Of a stretch of DNA of 64,000 nt, positions 55,529 through 64,000 are shown piece after piece. A program made the translations under genes and the position numbers. The stretch comes from Clostridia bacterium (GTDB lineage: Bacteria; Bacillota; Clostridia; Oscillospirales; Butyricicoccaceae): assembly GCA_017408485.1 (NCBI GenBank), contig JAFQUM010000030.1:1-64000 (forward strand), given 5' to 3'. Under the pieces are notes generated by a model, which was not told where the DNA came from, ran no database searches, and was given only the letters and a program-made list of their open reading frames with translations. Position 1 is the stretch's first letter; each line of letters opens with the position of its first letter.

Positions 55529-56440
55529 ATGTCACAGGGCAAATATCTTCCCGAAGGCAGAATAGGAAATAAATGTACCACCTTTGATTCTCTTGAAAGG
55601 GCAATGCGGGAAGGAACGGTGACAGAAGGAAGAGCAGTAAGATGTACCGACCGTCACGAATTGATCATAGATATAAACGGTATCAAGGGGATAATTCCCA
55701 GAGAAGAAGCGGCAATGGGGATAGACAGCGGAAAAACCAAAGAAATAGCTATTCTTTCACGGGTCGGAAAGAATATCTGTTTTAAGGTAACGGGCAGAGA
55801 GGGCGACACTTTTATTCTTTCTCGCAGAGCCGCTCAGGAGGAAGCACTTTCATACTATATGAACAATGTTCAGATAGGTGAAGTCATCGAGTGCAGAGTT
55901 ACCCACATAGAGCCCTTCGGAGCATTTGTAGATATCGGTTGCGGGGTCATATCTATGATAGGCATTGAAAATATTTCGGTATCCCGTATCGGTCATCCCG
56001 ATGAGCGCTTTTATCCCAAGCAGGACATATATGCCGTTGTTTCGGGAAAAGACCGCAAAGAGGGAAGAATACTGCTTTCTCACAAAGAGCTACTGGGTAC
56101 ATGGGAACAGAATAGTGAATTGCTCCGCGCAGGGGAAACGGTCAGCGGAATAGTTCGTGGAGTGGAGGATTACGGCATTTTTGTTGAGCTTGCGCCAAAC
56201 CTTTCAGGTCTTGCTGAGCGCAAGGAAGGAATTGAATGCGGAATGAATGTTTCTGTATTTATAAAGTCTATAACCCCCGAGCGAATGAAGATAAAACTGA
56301 TAATTATCGACAGCGAGGAACAGGAATACTATGAGCCGATAAGCGAGGATGACTATTACATCACCGATGGTATACTCTGCTCGTGGCGGTATAGCCCTAT
56401 TTGCTGCCGAAGCAAGCTGATCGAAACAGTGTTTTCATAA
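55529..56440 (+). CDS. S1-domain RNA-binding protein (ribosomal protein S1-like)
   Basis: 303 aa. Three S1-like repeats: about 30-100 (GTVTEGRAVRC), 115-190 (GEVIECRVTHIEPFGAFVDIG), and 200-265 (GETVSGIVRGVEDYGIFVELA). These bind single-stranded RNA. It is shorter than full S1 (four to six repeats) and fits the truncated S1 proteins of Firmicutes. The third repeat and the C-terminal 40 residues are divergent. An AGGAGGT site precedes the start, and a long terminator follows. Confidence 0.88.
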   Translation: MSQGKYLPEGRIGNKCTTFDSLERAMREGTVTEGRAVRCTDRHELIIDINGIKGIIPREEAAMGIDSGKTKEIAILSRVGKNICFKVTGREGDTFILSRRAAQEEALSYYMNNVQIGEVIECRVTHIEPFGAFVDIGCGVISMIGIENISVSRIGHPDERFYPKQDIYAVVSGKDRKEGRILLSHKELLGTWEQNSELLRAGETVSGIVRGVEDYGIFVELAPNLSGLAERKEGIECGMNVSVFIKSITPERMKIKLIIIDSEEQEYYEPISEDDYYITDGILCSWRYSPICCRSKLIETVFS

Positions 56441-56478
56441 AATAATACCTGTTTGGATTCATCCAAACAGGTATTATT
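56441..56478. terminator. Bidirectional terminator between the S1 gene and the DUF6125 gene
   Basis: A perfect 18-bp stem (56441-56458 with 56461-56478) with only two loop bases, flanked by A/T runs on both strands. Confidence 0.9.
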
Positions 56479-57000
56479 TTATTCATTTAAGGTGAAGACC
56501 CATTTGCAGGCACAACTGTTATCTGTTATTTCAGGGTAACAGCTGCAGCAAGAACATGTGATGCGATCATCAATGGTCTTTGCAAAGCCGCTGTATTCGG
56601 AAATTCCCACCGATTTGCAAGGGTGAAAATCCATACCCTTTCTTGTGCGGGCAGATTGGACTCGGCAATCGATGACGGTATATGTGAGAGTGTTGCCCTC
56701 GAGTTTTATGTCGTGCTTGTTGATATTTGCATAAAGCCTGAGTGACAATGCCTTTGCAAGACCTTCAAGCCCTGCTCTTTCGGGTAACCTTAAAAAGTCC
56801 TTTATCTTTTTGGCTTCGATGACCGTAAACTTTGTCCAAGCGTTTATGTCGTGCTCCATAGCCTCATCCATACCAAGCTTTTGCTCTATGGATTGAAACC
56901 ATACTCCGTCGTGAGCTAACCAATTTTTAGAGTATATTTCAATCAGTTCGATAAGCTCATCTTTTGAATAGGCGGATAGTACATCATAATTGTTGTTCAT
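56479..57000 (-). CDS. DUF6125-like cysteine-rich cytosolic protein
   Basis: 173 aa. LIEIYSKNWLAHDGVWFQSIEQ and GMDEAMEHDINAWTKFTVIEA resemble the DUF6125 group, of unknown role. The C-terminus is rich in cysteine (ITCSCCSCYPE), which suggests metal binding. Its start overlaps the MATE gene by 17 bp, so the two are made together; a link between export and redox or metal stress is a guess. Confidence 0.7.
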   Translation of the reverse strand: MNNNYDVLSAYSKDELIELIEIYSKNWLAHDGVWFQSIEQKLGMDEAMEHDINAWTKFTVIEAKKIKDFLRLPERAGLEGLAKALSLRLYANINKHDIKLEGNTLTYTVIDCRVQSARTRKGMDFHPCKSVGISEYSGFAKTIDDRITCSCCSCYPEITDNSCACKWVFTLNE

Positions 57001-58393
57001 TGTTGCACCTCATTTCGCGAAGAACCTTTCTGAATTGGAAGGTAAAAAGTATCGCTGTAAAGCTGACCGCCAAAAAGTCTGCAATTGGCTCTGCGGTGTA
57101 TACAGCATTTGTTTTATCATTGGTAAGTATCTCAGGCATTATATATATCAGCGGGAGCAAAAGTACAAACTTTCTCATTACCGCAACGATAACCGAGCAA
57201 CCTGCTTTGCCGAGAGAGACAAAGGTCATCTGGCAAGCAATCTGAACACCAAATACGCAAAGCACGGCACAGTATACACGCAGTGCAGATGCAGCGAAGC
57301 TTACCAAAGCCCCATCGGAAGAAAACAGCGAAGCAAAGGTACGAGGGGAAAACATAACAGCGCCCCAAAGGATGAAGGAATAGCATACGGATATTCCAAG
57401 CAGCATAAAGAAGGTCTTTTTGACCCGCTTTTCATTACCTGCTCCGTAATTATAGCTTATTATAGGCTGAGCGCCTTGGGCAAGACCTTGAAGGGGCATC
57501 ATTGCAAACTGCATAACACTTGTGAGAATGGTCATAGCACCTACAGCGATATCTCCGCCGTATTTGAGCAGTGATGCATTGAAGCATACCGAAATAACAC
57601 TTTCGCTTGACTGCATTACAAAGGGTGCAAGACCGAGTGCAATGCAGGGGAGGATCACTTTCGGGACGACCTTCATATTGCTCGGCTTGAGCTTCAGCAT
57701 AGTTTTCTTTCCCAAAAGAAACAAAATTACCCAAGTGCATGATATGCCCTGCGAAATGATTGTGGCAAGCGCCGCGCCTTTTACTCCCATATCCAACGCA
57801 AAAATGAAAACGGGATCTAAGATTATATTGCAAACGGCACCTATGAGTACAGTGTACATACCGATCTTTGTAAAGCCTTGGGCGGTTATAAATGCATTAA
57901 GTCCTAAGGTCATTTGAACGAATATGGTGCCCAAAGCATATATTTCCATATAGCCGGCAGCATAGCCAATGGTATTTTTGCTGGCGCCAAATATCATCAG
58001 CAATGGCTTGCCCCAAATCAAAAGAGCAAAGGTAAGAATTACCGATATGATGATCTGCAGAGTGAAACAAGAGCCGAGAATTTTTTCTGCGCTGTCATTG
58101 TCGCCCTTGCCCATATATATTGAAGCGCGGGGTGCACCGCCTGAGCCGACAAGGGCGGCAAATGCCGAAACGATCATAATGATCGGCAGACATACGCCGA
58201 CACCGGTCAATGCGAGATCTCCGTTATTGGGCATATGTCCGATATAGATACGGTCTACAATATTATAAAGCATATTAATAAGCTGAGCTAAGATGGTGGG
58301 AATAGCCAGCTTGAAAAGTAAAGGTCCTAAAGGTGCTGTACCTAAAAACTTATTGTCCTGAGTCAAAAAAACACTTCCTTTTGCATAATACAT
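56984..58393 (-). CDS. MATE family efflux transporter
   Basis: About 469 aa with 12 membrane helices in two related halves (KLAIPTILAQLINMLYNIVDRIYIG and VILPCIALGLAPFVMQSSESVI). It would export cationic drugs or metabolites using Na+ or H+. Possible starts: ATG 58393 with GGAG at long spacing, or a TTG nine codons on that follows AAAGGA; the latter gives an N-terminus TQDNKFLGTAPLG typical of clostridial relatives. It is followed by the overlapping DUF6125 gene. Confidence 0.9.
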   Translation of the reverse strand: MYYAKGSVFLTQDNKFLGTAPLGPLLFKLAIPTILAQLINMLYNIVDRIYIGHMPNNGDLALTGVGVCLPIIMIVSAFAALVGSGGAPRASIYMGKGDNDSAEKILGSCFTLQIIISVILTFALLIWGKPLLMIFGASKNTIGYAAGYMEIYALGTIFVQMTLGLNAFITAQGFTKIGMYTVLIGAVCNIILDPVFIFALDMGVKGAALATIISQGISCTWVILFLLGKKTMLKLKPSNMKVVPKVILPCIALGLAPFVMQSSESVISVCFNASLLKYGGDIAVGAMTILTSVMQFAMMPLQGLAQGAQPIISYNYGAGNEKRVKKTFFMLLGISVCYSFILWGAVMFSPRTFASLFSSDGALVSFAASALRVYCAVLCVFGVQIACQMTFVSLGKAGCSVIVAVMRKFVLLLPLIYIMPEILTNDKTNAVYTAEPIADFLAVSFTAILFTFQFRKVLREMRCNNEQQL

Positions 58394-58435
58394 ATTGATT
58401 TTACTCCAAATATAAAAATATATCAAGTGTGCCTA

Positions 58436-58473
58436 TTGACATTTTATGGGAATAATGATATCATTTTGATATC
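58436..58473 (+). promoter_or_regulatory. Promoter of SPFH-arc with a palindrome over the -10
   Basis: TTGACA (58436-58441), 17 nt, TATCAT (58459-58464). A 7-bp inverted repeat GATATCA-TTT-TGATATC (58457-58473) covers the -10 and is a plausible operator. Confidence 0.75.
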
Positions 58474-58496
58474 AAGTTAATATAGGAGGAATAAAA

Positions 58497-59519
58497 ATGA
58501 CAGAAAAAGTAATTACCACAAAGAAGAATGGTATGGCCGTTATGCTTATTACCATTCTTGTATTGATCGCATCGATCGTCGGTGTTATTTTTGGTGGTAT
58601 AATGATGGATGAGGGGGAAAGCCCTGTTTTATTTATCGCATCACTTATCATCCTTTGCATAGGCTGGCTGCCCTTGTGCGGACTTCGTGTGCTTAAGCCT
58701 CAGGAGGCGCTGGTCATCACTCTTTTCGGTAAGTATAAGGGAACACTCAAGGGCGACGGATTTTACTTCATTAATCCCTTCTCTTCAAGCTTTAATCCTG
58801 CTGCACACACTAAGTTGAGTCAGAGTGGGGATGTAAGCACTCCTTCAGTTCTTGGCGCGATCGCAACAGCGGGAACAAATGGTGCAGTTAATGTCGACCT
58901 TACGGGCAACAAGATATCCCTTAAGATAATGACTCTCAATAATGCCCGCCAAAAGATCAACGATTGTCTTGGCAATCCCGTAGAGATAGGAATCGCGGTA
59001 ACTTGGCGAATTGTTGATACTGCAAAGGCTGTTTTCAATGTGGATAACTACAAAGAGTTCCTTTCCTTGCAGTGTGACAGTGCGTTGAGAAATGTAGTCC
59101 GCATCTATCCCTATGATGTAGCACCCAATGTAGATACTACGGGAGACGGCGAGGCTGACGACGGCAGCCTGCGCGGTTCAAGCGAAGTGGTTGCAGACAG
59201 AATTCGCAAGGAAATTCAGGCAAGGGTTGACGAAGCAGGCATCGAGATAGTAGAAGCTCGAATTACATATCTTGCATATGCTCCTGAAATTGCCGCTGTA
59301 ATGCTTCAGCGTCAGCAGGCATCGGCTATTATTGATGCCCGCAAGATGATAGTTGATGGTGCTGTGGGTATGGTTGAAATGGCGCTTGACAGACTGAATA
59401 AAAATAATACCGTTCAGCTTGACGAAGAGCGAAAGGCGGCAATGGTTTCCAATCTGTTGGTCGTGCTTTGCGGAAATCGCGATGCTCAGCCTATAGTAAA
59501 CTCCGGAAGCCTGTATTGA
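58497..59519 (+). CDS. SPFH/Band 7 family membrane protein
   Basis: 340 aa. Two hydrophobic helices near the N-terminus (about 13-35 and 43-63) are followed by an SPFH domain (about 65-250; [30 protein letters not shown]) and a C-terminal helical part. Flotillin-like proteins of this type organise membrane microdomains or scaffold proteases. AGGAGG precedes the start. The small Arc-type gene follows 4 bp after. Confidence 0.88.
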   Translation: MTEKVITTKKNGMAVMLITILVLIASIVGVIFGGIMMDEGESPVLFIASLIILCIGWLPLCGLRVLKPQEALVITLFGKYKGTLKGDGFYFINPFSSSFNPAAHTKLSQSGDVSTPSVLGAIATAGTNGAVNVDLTGNKISLKIMTLNNARQKINDCLGNPVEIGIAVTWRIVDTAKAVFNVDNYKEFLSLQCDSALRNVVRIYPYDVAPNVDTTGDGEADDGSLRGSSEVVADRIRKEIQARVDEAGIEIVEARITYLAYAPEIAAVMLQRQQASAIIDARKMIVDGAVGMVEMALDRLNKNNTVQLDEERKAAMVSNLLVVLCGNRDAQPIVNSGSLY

Positions 59520-59523
59520 TGCT

Positions 59524-59727
59524 ATGAATGAGTCGCAGAAGAAGCAGGTACCATTACGATTGTCTCCAAAGCTTTATGCTGCAATTGCAGGCTGGGCGGA
59601 GGATGATTTTCGCTCGGTAAACGGACAGATAGAATATCTGCTTACCGAATGCGTCCGTCAGCGTAAAAAGAACGGCGCACCAGTTCCACATGATCTTGAT
59701 GAGCCGATAGAATTAGATATCGAATAA
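59524..59727 (+). CDS. Arc-type ribbon-helix-helix protein
   Basis: 67 aa. [38 protein letters not shown] is the pattern of an Arc/MetJ ribbon-helix-helix DNA-binding domain (key strand VPLRL, helix from [10 protein letters not shown]), with an acidic C-terminal tail. It pairs with the SPFH gene and could repress that promoter through the palindrome at 58457-58473; this is inference. No toxin partner is present. Confidence 0.85.
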   Translation: MNESQKKQVPLRLSPKLYAAIAGWAEDDFRSVNGQIEYLLTECVRQRKKNGAPVPHDLDEPIELDIE

Positions 59728-59731
59728 AAAT

Positions 59732-59759
59732 AAGGCGATGACCGTTTGGTCATCGCCTT
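59732..59759. terminator. Bidirectional terminator between arc and the HAD gene
   Basis: A perfect 12-bp stem (59732-59743 with 59748-59759), loop GTTT, flanked by A and T residues. Confidence 0.9.
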
Positions 59760-59765
59760 TTCATA

Positions 59766-60482
59766 TCAGAGAGTATTTATATATTCCATAAGTTCGGCAA
59801 ATCCGCCGTGGGGATATTGATTTATATCCACATCTTTTTTATTGATCAGGCAATCGGTGAGCAGAAATACCTTCATACCCAGCTCTCGCGTTACCATATC
59901 GTCACCTACATCATTGCCCACCATAAGGCATTCTTCAGCTTTTAGTTTGCATTTTGCCATTATCTCACGATAATAGTCAAGATTCGGCTTGCAATAGCTT
60001 GAGTTTTCGTAGGTTGTATAATGCTCAAAGCTTGATATATCAAGGCCTGCCCAACGGACTCGGCTTTGAGTGGCAATAGCGGGAAAGATTGGGTTTGTGG
60101 CAAGAATAAGGCGGAGGCCTTTTTCTTTGAGAGCATTTATAGTTTCTGCAGCAACTGGGTCAAAGCCGCAGACATCCTTTACGCTCTGAAAGTCTGTTTT
60201 GTAGTATTCTTCAAAGATCGGCTCGTCCTTTCGGGCATCTTTGCCGAACTTTTTGCAGAATACATTCCAAAATGCGGTCTCATTGGAGCAACTGCCGTTG
60301 TTGGTTATCATTGCGCCCGTGCCCATCCAAATAGCATCTATCAGCTCTTTGGGGTCATATCCGTGAGGTGCGAGCTTGACGGCAAGCTTTTTAAAATATG
60401 CGGCAACAAATACATCCTGATCCATAGGGAGAAGTGTGCCGTCAAGGTCAAACAAAACTGTGGTAATAGCCGTAAAGATCAT
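59766..60482 (-). CDS. HAD-superfamily hydrolase
   Basis: 238 aa. VLFDLDGTLLP is motif I with the nucleophilic aspartate, LRLILATNPIFP is motif II, and CKPNLDYYREIM with VGNDVGDDMV supply motifs III and IV. The inserted helical cap (about 20-100) is of the C1 type. The substrate is a small phosphorylated metabolite, not identifiable from sequence. The AAAGG site abuts the ATG at 60482 closely. Confidence 0.88.
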   Translation of the reverse strand: MIFTAITTVLFDLDGTLLPMDQDVFVAAYFKKLAVKLAPHGYDPKELIDAIWMGTGAMITNNGSCSNETAFWNVFCKKFGKDARKDEPIFEEYYKTDFQSVKDVCGFDPVAAETINALKEKGLRLILATNPIFPAIATQSRVRWAGLDISSFEHYTTYENSSYCKPNLDYYREIMAKCKLKAEECLMVGNDVGDDMVTRELGMKVFLLTDCLINKKDVDINQYPHGGFAELMEYINTL

Positions 60483-60508
60483 CCTTTCTGTGTGAATACC
60501 ATAAAACT

Positions 60509-60537
60509 ATTCTACCACATAATCACAATTCGAACAA
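60509..60537 (-). promoter_or_regulatory. Promoter of the HAD hydrolase gene
   Basis: Minus strand: TTGTTC (60537-60532), 17 nt, TAGAAT (60514-60509). Confidence 0.55.
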
Positions 60538-60542
60538 TAAAA

Positions 60543-60570
60543 AATCTCCCGAGAGATATCTCGGGAGATT
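60543..60570 (-). terminator. Terminator of the SLH surface protein gene
   Basis: A perfect 12-bp stem (60543-60554 with 60559-60570); the minus strand continues TTTTATTG. Confidence 0.88.
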
Positions 60571-60575
60571 GTAAA

Positions 60576-63500
60576 TTATTCAGCAATTTTTGAAATATAG
60601 CGTGAAACTGTTGCGGCAATATGGCATCTTTCTGCAGTACCGATGGGGTTTAATGTGTTGTCATCATTGCCTTGGATAAGACCGACAGCTACTGCCCACT
60701 CCATAGCGGGTCTTGCCCAGCTTGCCACCTTATCTGCATCGCTGAAGCTACTGAGATCAGCCTTTTCGCTTGTGTCATAGCCTTTATAGCCTGCGTATCT
60801 GTAAAGAACGACTGCAAGCTCTTGACGGGTGACGCTCTTATCGGGAGCAAATGTTCCGTCATCATAGCCTTCGAAGATTCCGTTGGCAGTTGACCAAGCA
60901 ATAGCATCGGAATACCAAACACCCTGCTTGACATCGGGGAAGGATGCGTTGAAGGAAACTGCAGGTTTTCCGTCCATTCTGTAAAGGATGGTGGCTATCA
61001 TAGCGCGGCTGGTATTTCCGTGGGGGTCAAAGGCGGTTGCGGAAACGCCCTCCATAATTTTGTTTGCGATCACATAATCAATATAGCCGTGATACCACTT
61101 GCTTGTGTCAATGTCTGTATAGATTGAAGCATTGCAATCCTTGCCGCCGTCGCAGATCGTTTCGAACTCCGCCTTCACGATGACCGAGGTGGCGGGCATT
61201 TTAAATGTGTATGTGTCAGTGCCTGTTGCCTTGGGGGTAACATCAAAACCTTGATAGTGCTTTACCGTTATGCTTTTCAATGTGTAGCCGGCATCCGGCT
61301 TGACTGTAATGGTAATTGCTTTGGCGTATTGGGAAGCGGTAGGCACCTCAACCGAACCATTGCCCTTTATTTCGGTAGTGATGGCAAACTCGGTAGCCTT
61401 GGAGGACATAAACTCCCACTGTGCATAAAATACCATATCGGTGGTGGCGGTAGCGGATATCTCCTCAAAGGGTCCGTCGCCGCCTTCTTCGGCAGTAAAC
61501 CAACCGAGGAACTTATAAGCGGGGCGGGTGACATTATAGGGAAGCTTTGCACCGATGCCTTCCTTATATTGGGTGAGATCGCCTTCGTTTATGGTGCCGC
61601 CGCAAACATTCAAGGTAACAGTGTGATATACTGTAGGCTTCCACTTTGCAATAAAGGTCTTATCGCCACTGTCAGTTGAAGAAATGGCTGAGACTGCAGC
61701 CATAGTCGAGTCGCCCTCTAAGTACCAGCCTTCGAAGACCTCGTTGGTCTTTGAATATGTGGGGAGTGTAACTTCCTGACCGTAATAATAGGCGGAAGGA
61801 GCAAGCTCAAGTGTGGTATCGTCCATGTAGGTAACAGCAAACTTTCTGTAAAGTGTTGTCGCGGTGGGGAGAGCATCGGAGAACTTATCATAATCCTTTA
61901 CAGTGTTGCCGCTGATATGACCAAATATCATATCGCTTGAGAAAGAGGATGTACGACTTTCGTTAAGAGCCTTGGGGGTGGTCAGCTTTAAAAGACCGGT
62001 GCAGCCTGAAGTTACGCCGGTGAAGGAGCCGCTTGCGCTAACACCTGATGTATCAAAGCTGCTGAGATCAAGCTCGGTAAGAGAAACACAGTCCTTGAAT
62101 ATATAACTCATGTTAGCGAGCGAAGTGGTTACAAATCCGCTCATATCCAAGGAAGAGAGAGCCTCACACCCCTTGAACATATCCTTCATGGAGGTGACAG
62201 CGGATGTGTCAAAGTTGTCAAAGCTTGCAGATGTGAGGCCCAAATAATCCTCAAATAATTCAGCAAGGCTTTCGGGGGCAGAGATAGTTCCGCCTGCGTA
62301 GAAAACCACATCATAAGAGCTTTCGTTTTGCTTATAAGCACCGCAGAGCAGTCCTGATGTTGCAAAGTTGATGCTCATATCGGTAACATATCCCGCGGGA
62401 GCGGTGGAGGATCTGATAAATGCTACACTGCCGAGAGTGCTCTTGGTTAAAGTGCTTCCTGCAAGGGATTTAAGATTGGTCAGCATATTTTCGGCATCAA
62501 AGGTTGCATCGCCGGTAGGAACTGTAGTAATCTTCTCCCACTGTGCAAAATATTCCACATCGGTATTAGCATCTGTTCCAATGGCGGTTACAGGACCTTC
62601 GCCGCCATCTTTGGCGGTAAACCATCCCTTAAATGTGTATCCGTCACGGGTAACATCAGTGGGAAGGGTAGCCCCAACACCTTCTTCATATTGGGTGATA
62701 TTTCCTGCGTTTATAGTACCCTCGCAGGGGTCAAGGGTGACATTGTGATAAACGGGAACAGAAGGAACAGAGCCTGTGATCTTTGCAGAAAAAGTCTTAT
62801 CGCCACTGTCGGTTGCAGTGATAGCGGTAACAATAGTTTCGTTTGTGTCGTCTGTGAGATACCAACCCTCAAAGCCTGCCTTGGAATACACGGGCAGGGT
62901 AGCACCGCTACCAAAGTAGTAGCAATCGGGAACAAGGTCGAGGGATGTAGAGCCATCCTGATATGTAATGGCAAACTTTCTGTAAAGAGTAGTTGCGGTG
63001 GGCATATTAGAAGAGATCTTGTCAAAGTCAATGATCTCATTTCCGTTATTATAGCCTAAAACTACAGACAAAGAAGACGTACGGCTTGCATTAAGAGCCT
63101 TGGGAGTGACAAACTTCAAAAGGGAGGTGCATTTGTTGAGCACACCGGTGAATGAACTGCTTACAGTTACTCCTGTTGTGTCAAAGCTACTCATATCAAG
63201 CTCGGTCAAAGATGAGCAGTTATAGAACATATTGTTCATCTTGGTCAGCTTGGTTGTGTTGAAGCTCTTAATATTTACTGTTTTCAGTGCTGTACAGCCT
63301 GAGAACATTGTTCCCATATTTGTAACGTTAGATGTGTCAAAGCCTGACAGATCAACATTTGTCAGCGTGGAGCAAGAATGGAACATCGCACTCATTGAGG
63401 TGACGCAGGATGTGTTGAAGTTTATAAAGCTGATCTTTGCCAGACCGCTATACTCCTTAAAAGCGTTGTCCATGCTTTCGGGAGCATAGATATCCTGCGA

Positions 63501-63818
63501 AGAGTAGAGAACTACATCATAGGTGGTTCCGTCAGTCTTGTATGCACCGTAAATATTACCCTGAGATGCAAAGTTTACGGCATCGTTAGCGGTGTATCCG
63601 TCGGGAGCGGTTGCTGTCTTTATAAAAGAAAGACCTACAACATTTTTCTTTGCGACGGTTTTACCAACGAGAGATTTAATGTTGTTGAGCAAGCTTGCAG
63701 CGTCATATACGGCTGCCCCTGCGGGGTATTCTGCAGCCGAGACGCTGATTGCCATTCCCGATATGAGGGAAAATGCCATACACAGTGCAAGCATAAAACT
63801 GAAAACGCGTTTTTTCAT
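60576..63818 (-). CDS. Large SLH-domain surface protein with BspA-like and InlB-like repeats
   Basis: 1080 aa. Signal peptide 1-28. Two related modules, about 36-429 and 437-802, each hold BspA/DUF285-type leucine-rich units (LTNVDLSGFDTSNVTNMGTMF) and two InlB/Flg_new-type beta repeats (GYTFKGWFTAKDGGEGPV). The first module has four MxxMFxxC units and the second three. A further divergent beta domain follows (about 808-885). Three SLH domains at 898-1080 (each with W and TRQE- or SRAM-like ends) anchor it non-covalently to secondary wall polymers. It likely acts in adhesion. GGAGG precedes the start. Confidence 0.92.
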   Translation of the reverse strand: MKKRVFSFMLALCMAFSLISGMAISVSAAEYPAGAAVYDAASLLNNIKSLVGKTVAKKNVVGLSFIKTATAPDGYTANDAVNFASQGNIYGAYKTDGTTYDVVLYSSQDIYAPESMDNAFKEYSGLAKISFINFNTSCVTSMSAMFHSCSTLTNVDLSGFDTSNVTNMGTMFSGCTALKTVNIKSFNTTKLTKMNNMFYNCSSLTELDMSSFDTTGVTVSSSFTGVLNKCTSLLKFVTPKALNASRTSSLSVVLGYNNGNEIIDFDKISSNMPTATTLYRKFAITYQDGSTSLDLVPDCYYFGSGATLPVYSKAGFEGWYLTDDTNETIVTAITATDSGDKTFSAKITGSVPSVPVYHNVTLDPCEGTINAGNITQYEEGVGATLPTDVTRDGYTFKGWFTAKDGGEGPVTAIGTDANTDVEYFAQWEKITTVPTGDATFDAENMLTNLKSLAGSTLTKSTLGSVAFIRSSTAPAGYVTDMSINFATSGLLCGAYKQNESSYDVVFYAGGTISAPESLAELFEDYLGLTSASFDNFDTSAVTSMKDMFKGCEALSSLDMSGFVTTSLANMSYIFKDCVSLTELDLSSFDTSGVSASGSFTGVTSGCTGLLKLTTPKALNESRTSSFSSDMIFGHISGNTVKDYDKFSDALPTATTLYRKFAVTYMDDTTLELAPSAYYYGQEVTLPTYSKTNEVFEGWYLEGDSTMAAVSAISSTDSGDKTFIAKWKPTVYHTVTLNVCGGTINEGDLTQYKEGIGAKLPYNVTRPAYKFLGWFTAEEGGDGPFEEISATATTDMVFYAQWEFMSSKATEFAITTEIKGNGSVEVPTASQYAKAITITVKPDAGYTLKSITVKHYQGFDVTPKATGTDTYTFKMPATSVIVKAEFETICDGGKDCNASIYTDIDTSKWYHGYIDYVIANKIMEGVSATAFDPHGNTSRAMIATILYRMDGKPAVSFNASFPDVKQGVWYSDAIAWSTANGIFEGYDDGTFAPDKSVTRQELAVVLYRYAGYKGYDTSEKADLSSFSDADKVASWARPAMEWAVAVGLIQGNDDNTLNPIGTAERCHIAATVSRYISKIAE

Positions 63819-63862
63819 ATCTCTACTCCTCCGTTTTTGAGGTTTTTATAGTCGTTGCTTAT

Positions 63863-63891
63863 ATCATAACATATACTTCGACAAAATACAA
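63863..63891 (-). promoter_or_regulatory. Promoter of the SLH surface protein gene
   Basis: Minus strand: TTGTAT (63891-63886), 17 nt, TATGAT (63868-63863), 45 bp before the start codon. Confidence 0.6.
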
Positions 63892-63938
63892 AATAAGTTG
63901 AAAAAGTTTTTGAAAAAGCAAAGAAAAGCGTCCATTGG

Positions 63939-63966
63939 TTGACATCTGTTTTTAGAGTGATATAAT
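63939..63966 (+). promoter_or_regulatory. Promoter of a gene beyond the right edge
   Basis: TTGACA (63939-63944), 16 nt, TATAAT (63961-63966), then a GAAAGG-like ribosome site close to the window end. The gene itself is outside. Confidence 0.75.
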
Positions 63967-64000
63967 TAAGGTTAATGAAAATAAAATCGAAAGGTAGCGT

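Overview
The window reads as a chromosomal segment of an endospore-forming Clostridia member, most like the Oscillospiraceae/Ruminococcaceae type. The evidence is spoIIGA-sigE and spmA-spmB (sporulation genes), lipoteichoic-acid synthase, IreB, a phenylalanine T-box in front of pheST, a group II ECF transporter core, strong AGGAGG-like ribosome binding sites and consensus sigma-A promoters. No rRNA, tRNA, CRISPR array, insertion sequence or prophage was recognised. Nearly every gene is ordinary chromosomal housekeeping. One more AT-rich islet (about 48.2-49.65 kb) looks accessory.

Layout. 1-360: an array of palindromes, a terminator, and the arg promoter with two candidate ArgR boxes. 0.36-8.03 kb: a complete arginine operon argG-H-C-J-B-D-F, mostly joined by 4-bp overlaps. 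8.1-12.1 kb: a carbamoyl-phosphate synthase large subunit fused in frame to a diaminopimelate epimerase domain, the most unusual gene here. 12.2-15.4 kb: a 61-aa small gene, thioredoxin, a DUF4432/aldose-epimerase-like protein and a DEAD-box helicase. 15.5-18.7 kb (minus): hom-lysC-asd of the aspartate family pathway. 19.1-28.0 kb (plus): a methyltransferase, ecfA1-ecfA2-ecfT-truA, then DUF5711-cvpA-pgsA and a zinc-finger Clp unfoldase, nearly all overlapping.

28.0-36.8 kb (minus): a BlaI/M56 sensor pair with twin operators, cysE, and a glycolytic operon pgk-tpiA-gpmI-eno that ends in an L,D-transpeptidase lipoprotein. 36.9-47.6 kb: deoC with a C-terminal extension, spmAB, LTA synthase, an NlpC/P60 hydrolase, ireB, and pheST under a T-box. 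47.6-51 kb: a small lipoprotein, two XRE regulators facing an unknown 211-aa gene, an orphan mazF with a long leader, and a coiled-coil membrane protein. 51-55.4 kb (minus): sigE, spoIIGA, an unknown gene, an O-antigen-ligase-like protein and a uridine phosphorylase. 55.5-64 kb: an S1-domain protein, MATE-DUF6125, SPFH-Arc, a HAD phosphatase, and a 1080-aa SLH surface protein with BspA-type repeats.

How the genes connect. The arg operon makes arginine from glutamate by the cyclic (ArgJ) route and carB supplies carbamoyl phosphate; carA is not in the window. lysC, asd and hom feed threonine, methionine and lysine, and dapF sits later on the lysine/peptidoglycan branch. The central-metabolism operon lacks gap. 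Cell-wall functions recur: the L,D-transpeptidase, NlpC/P60, LTA synthase, the M56 sensor and the SLH protein. Protein calls rest on motifs, length and synteny read by eye; no homology search was run.
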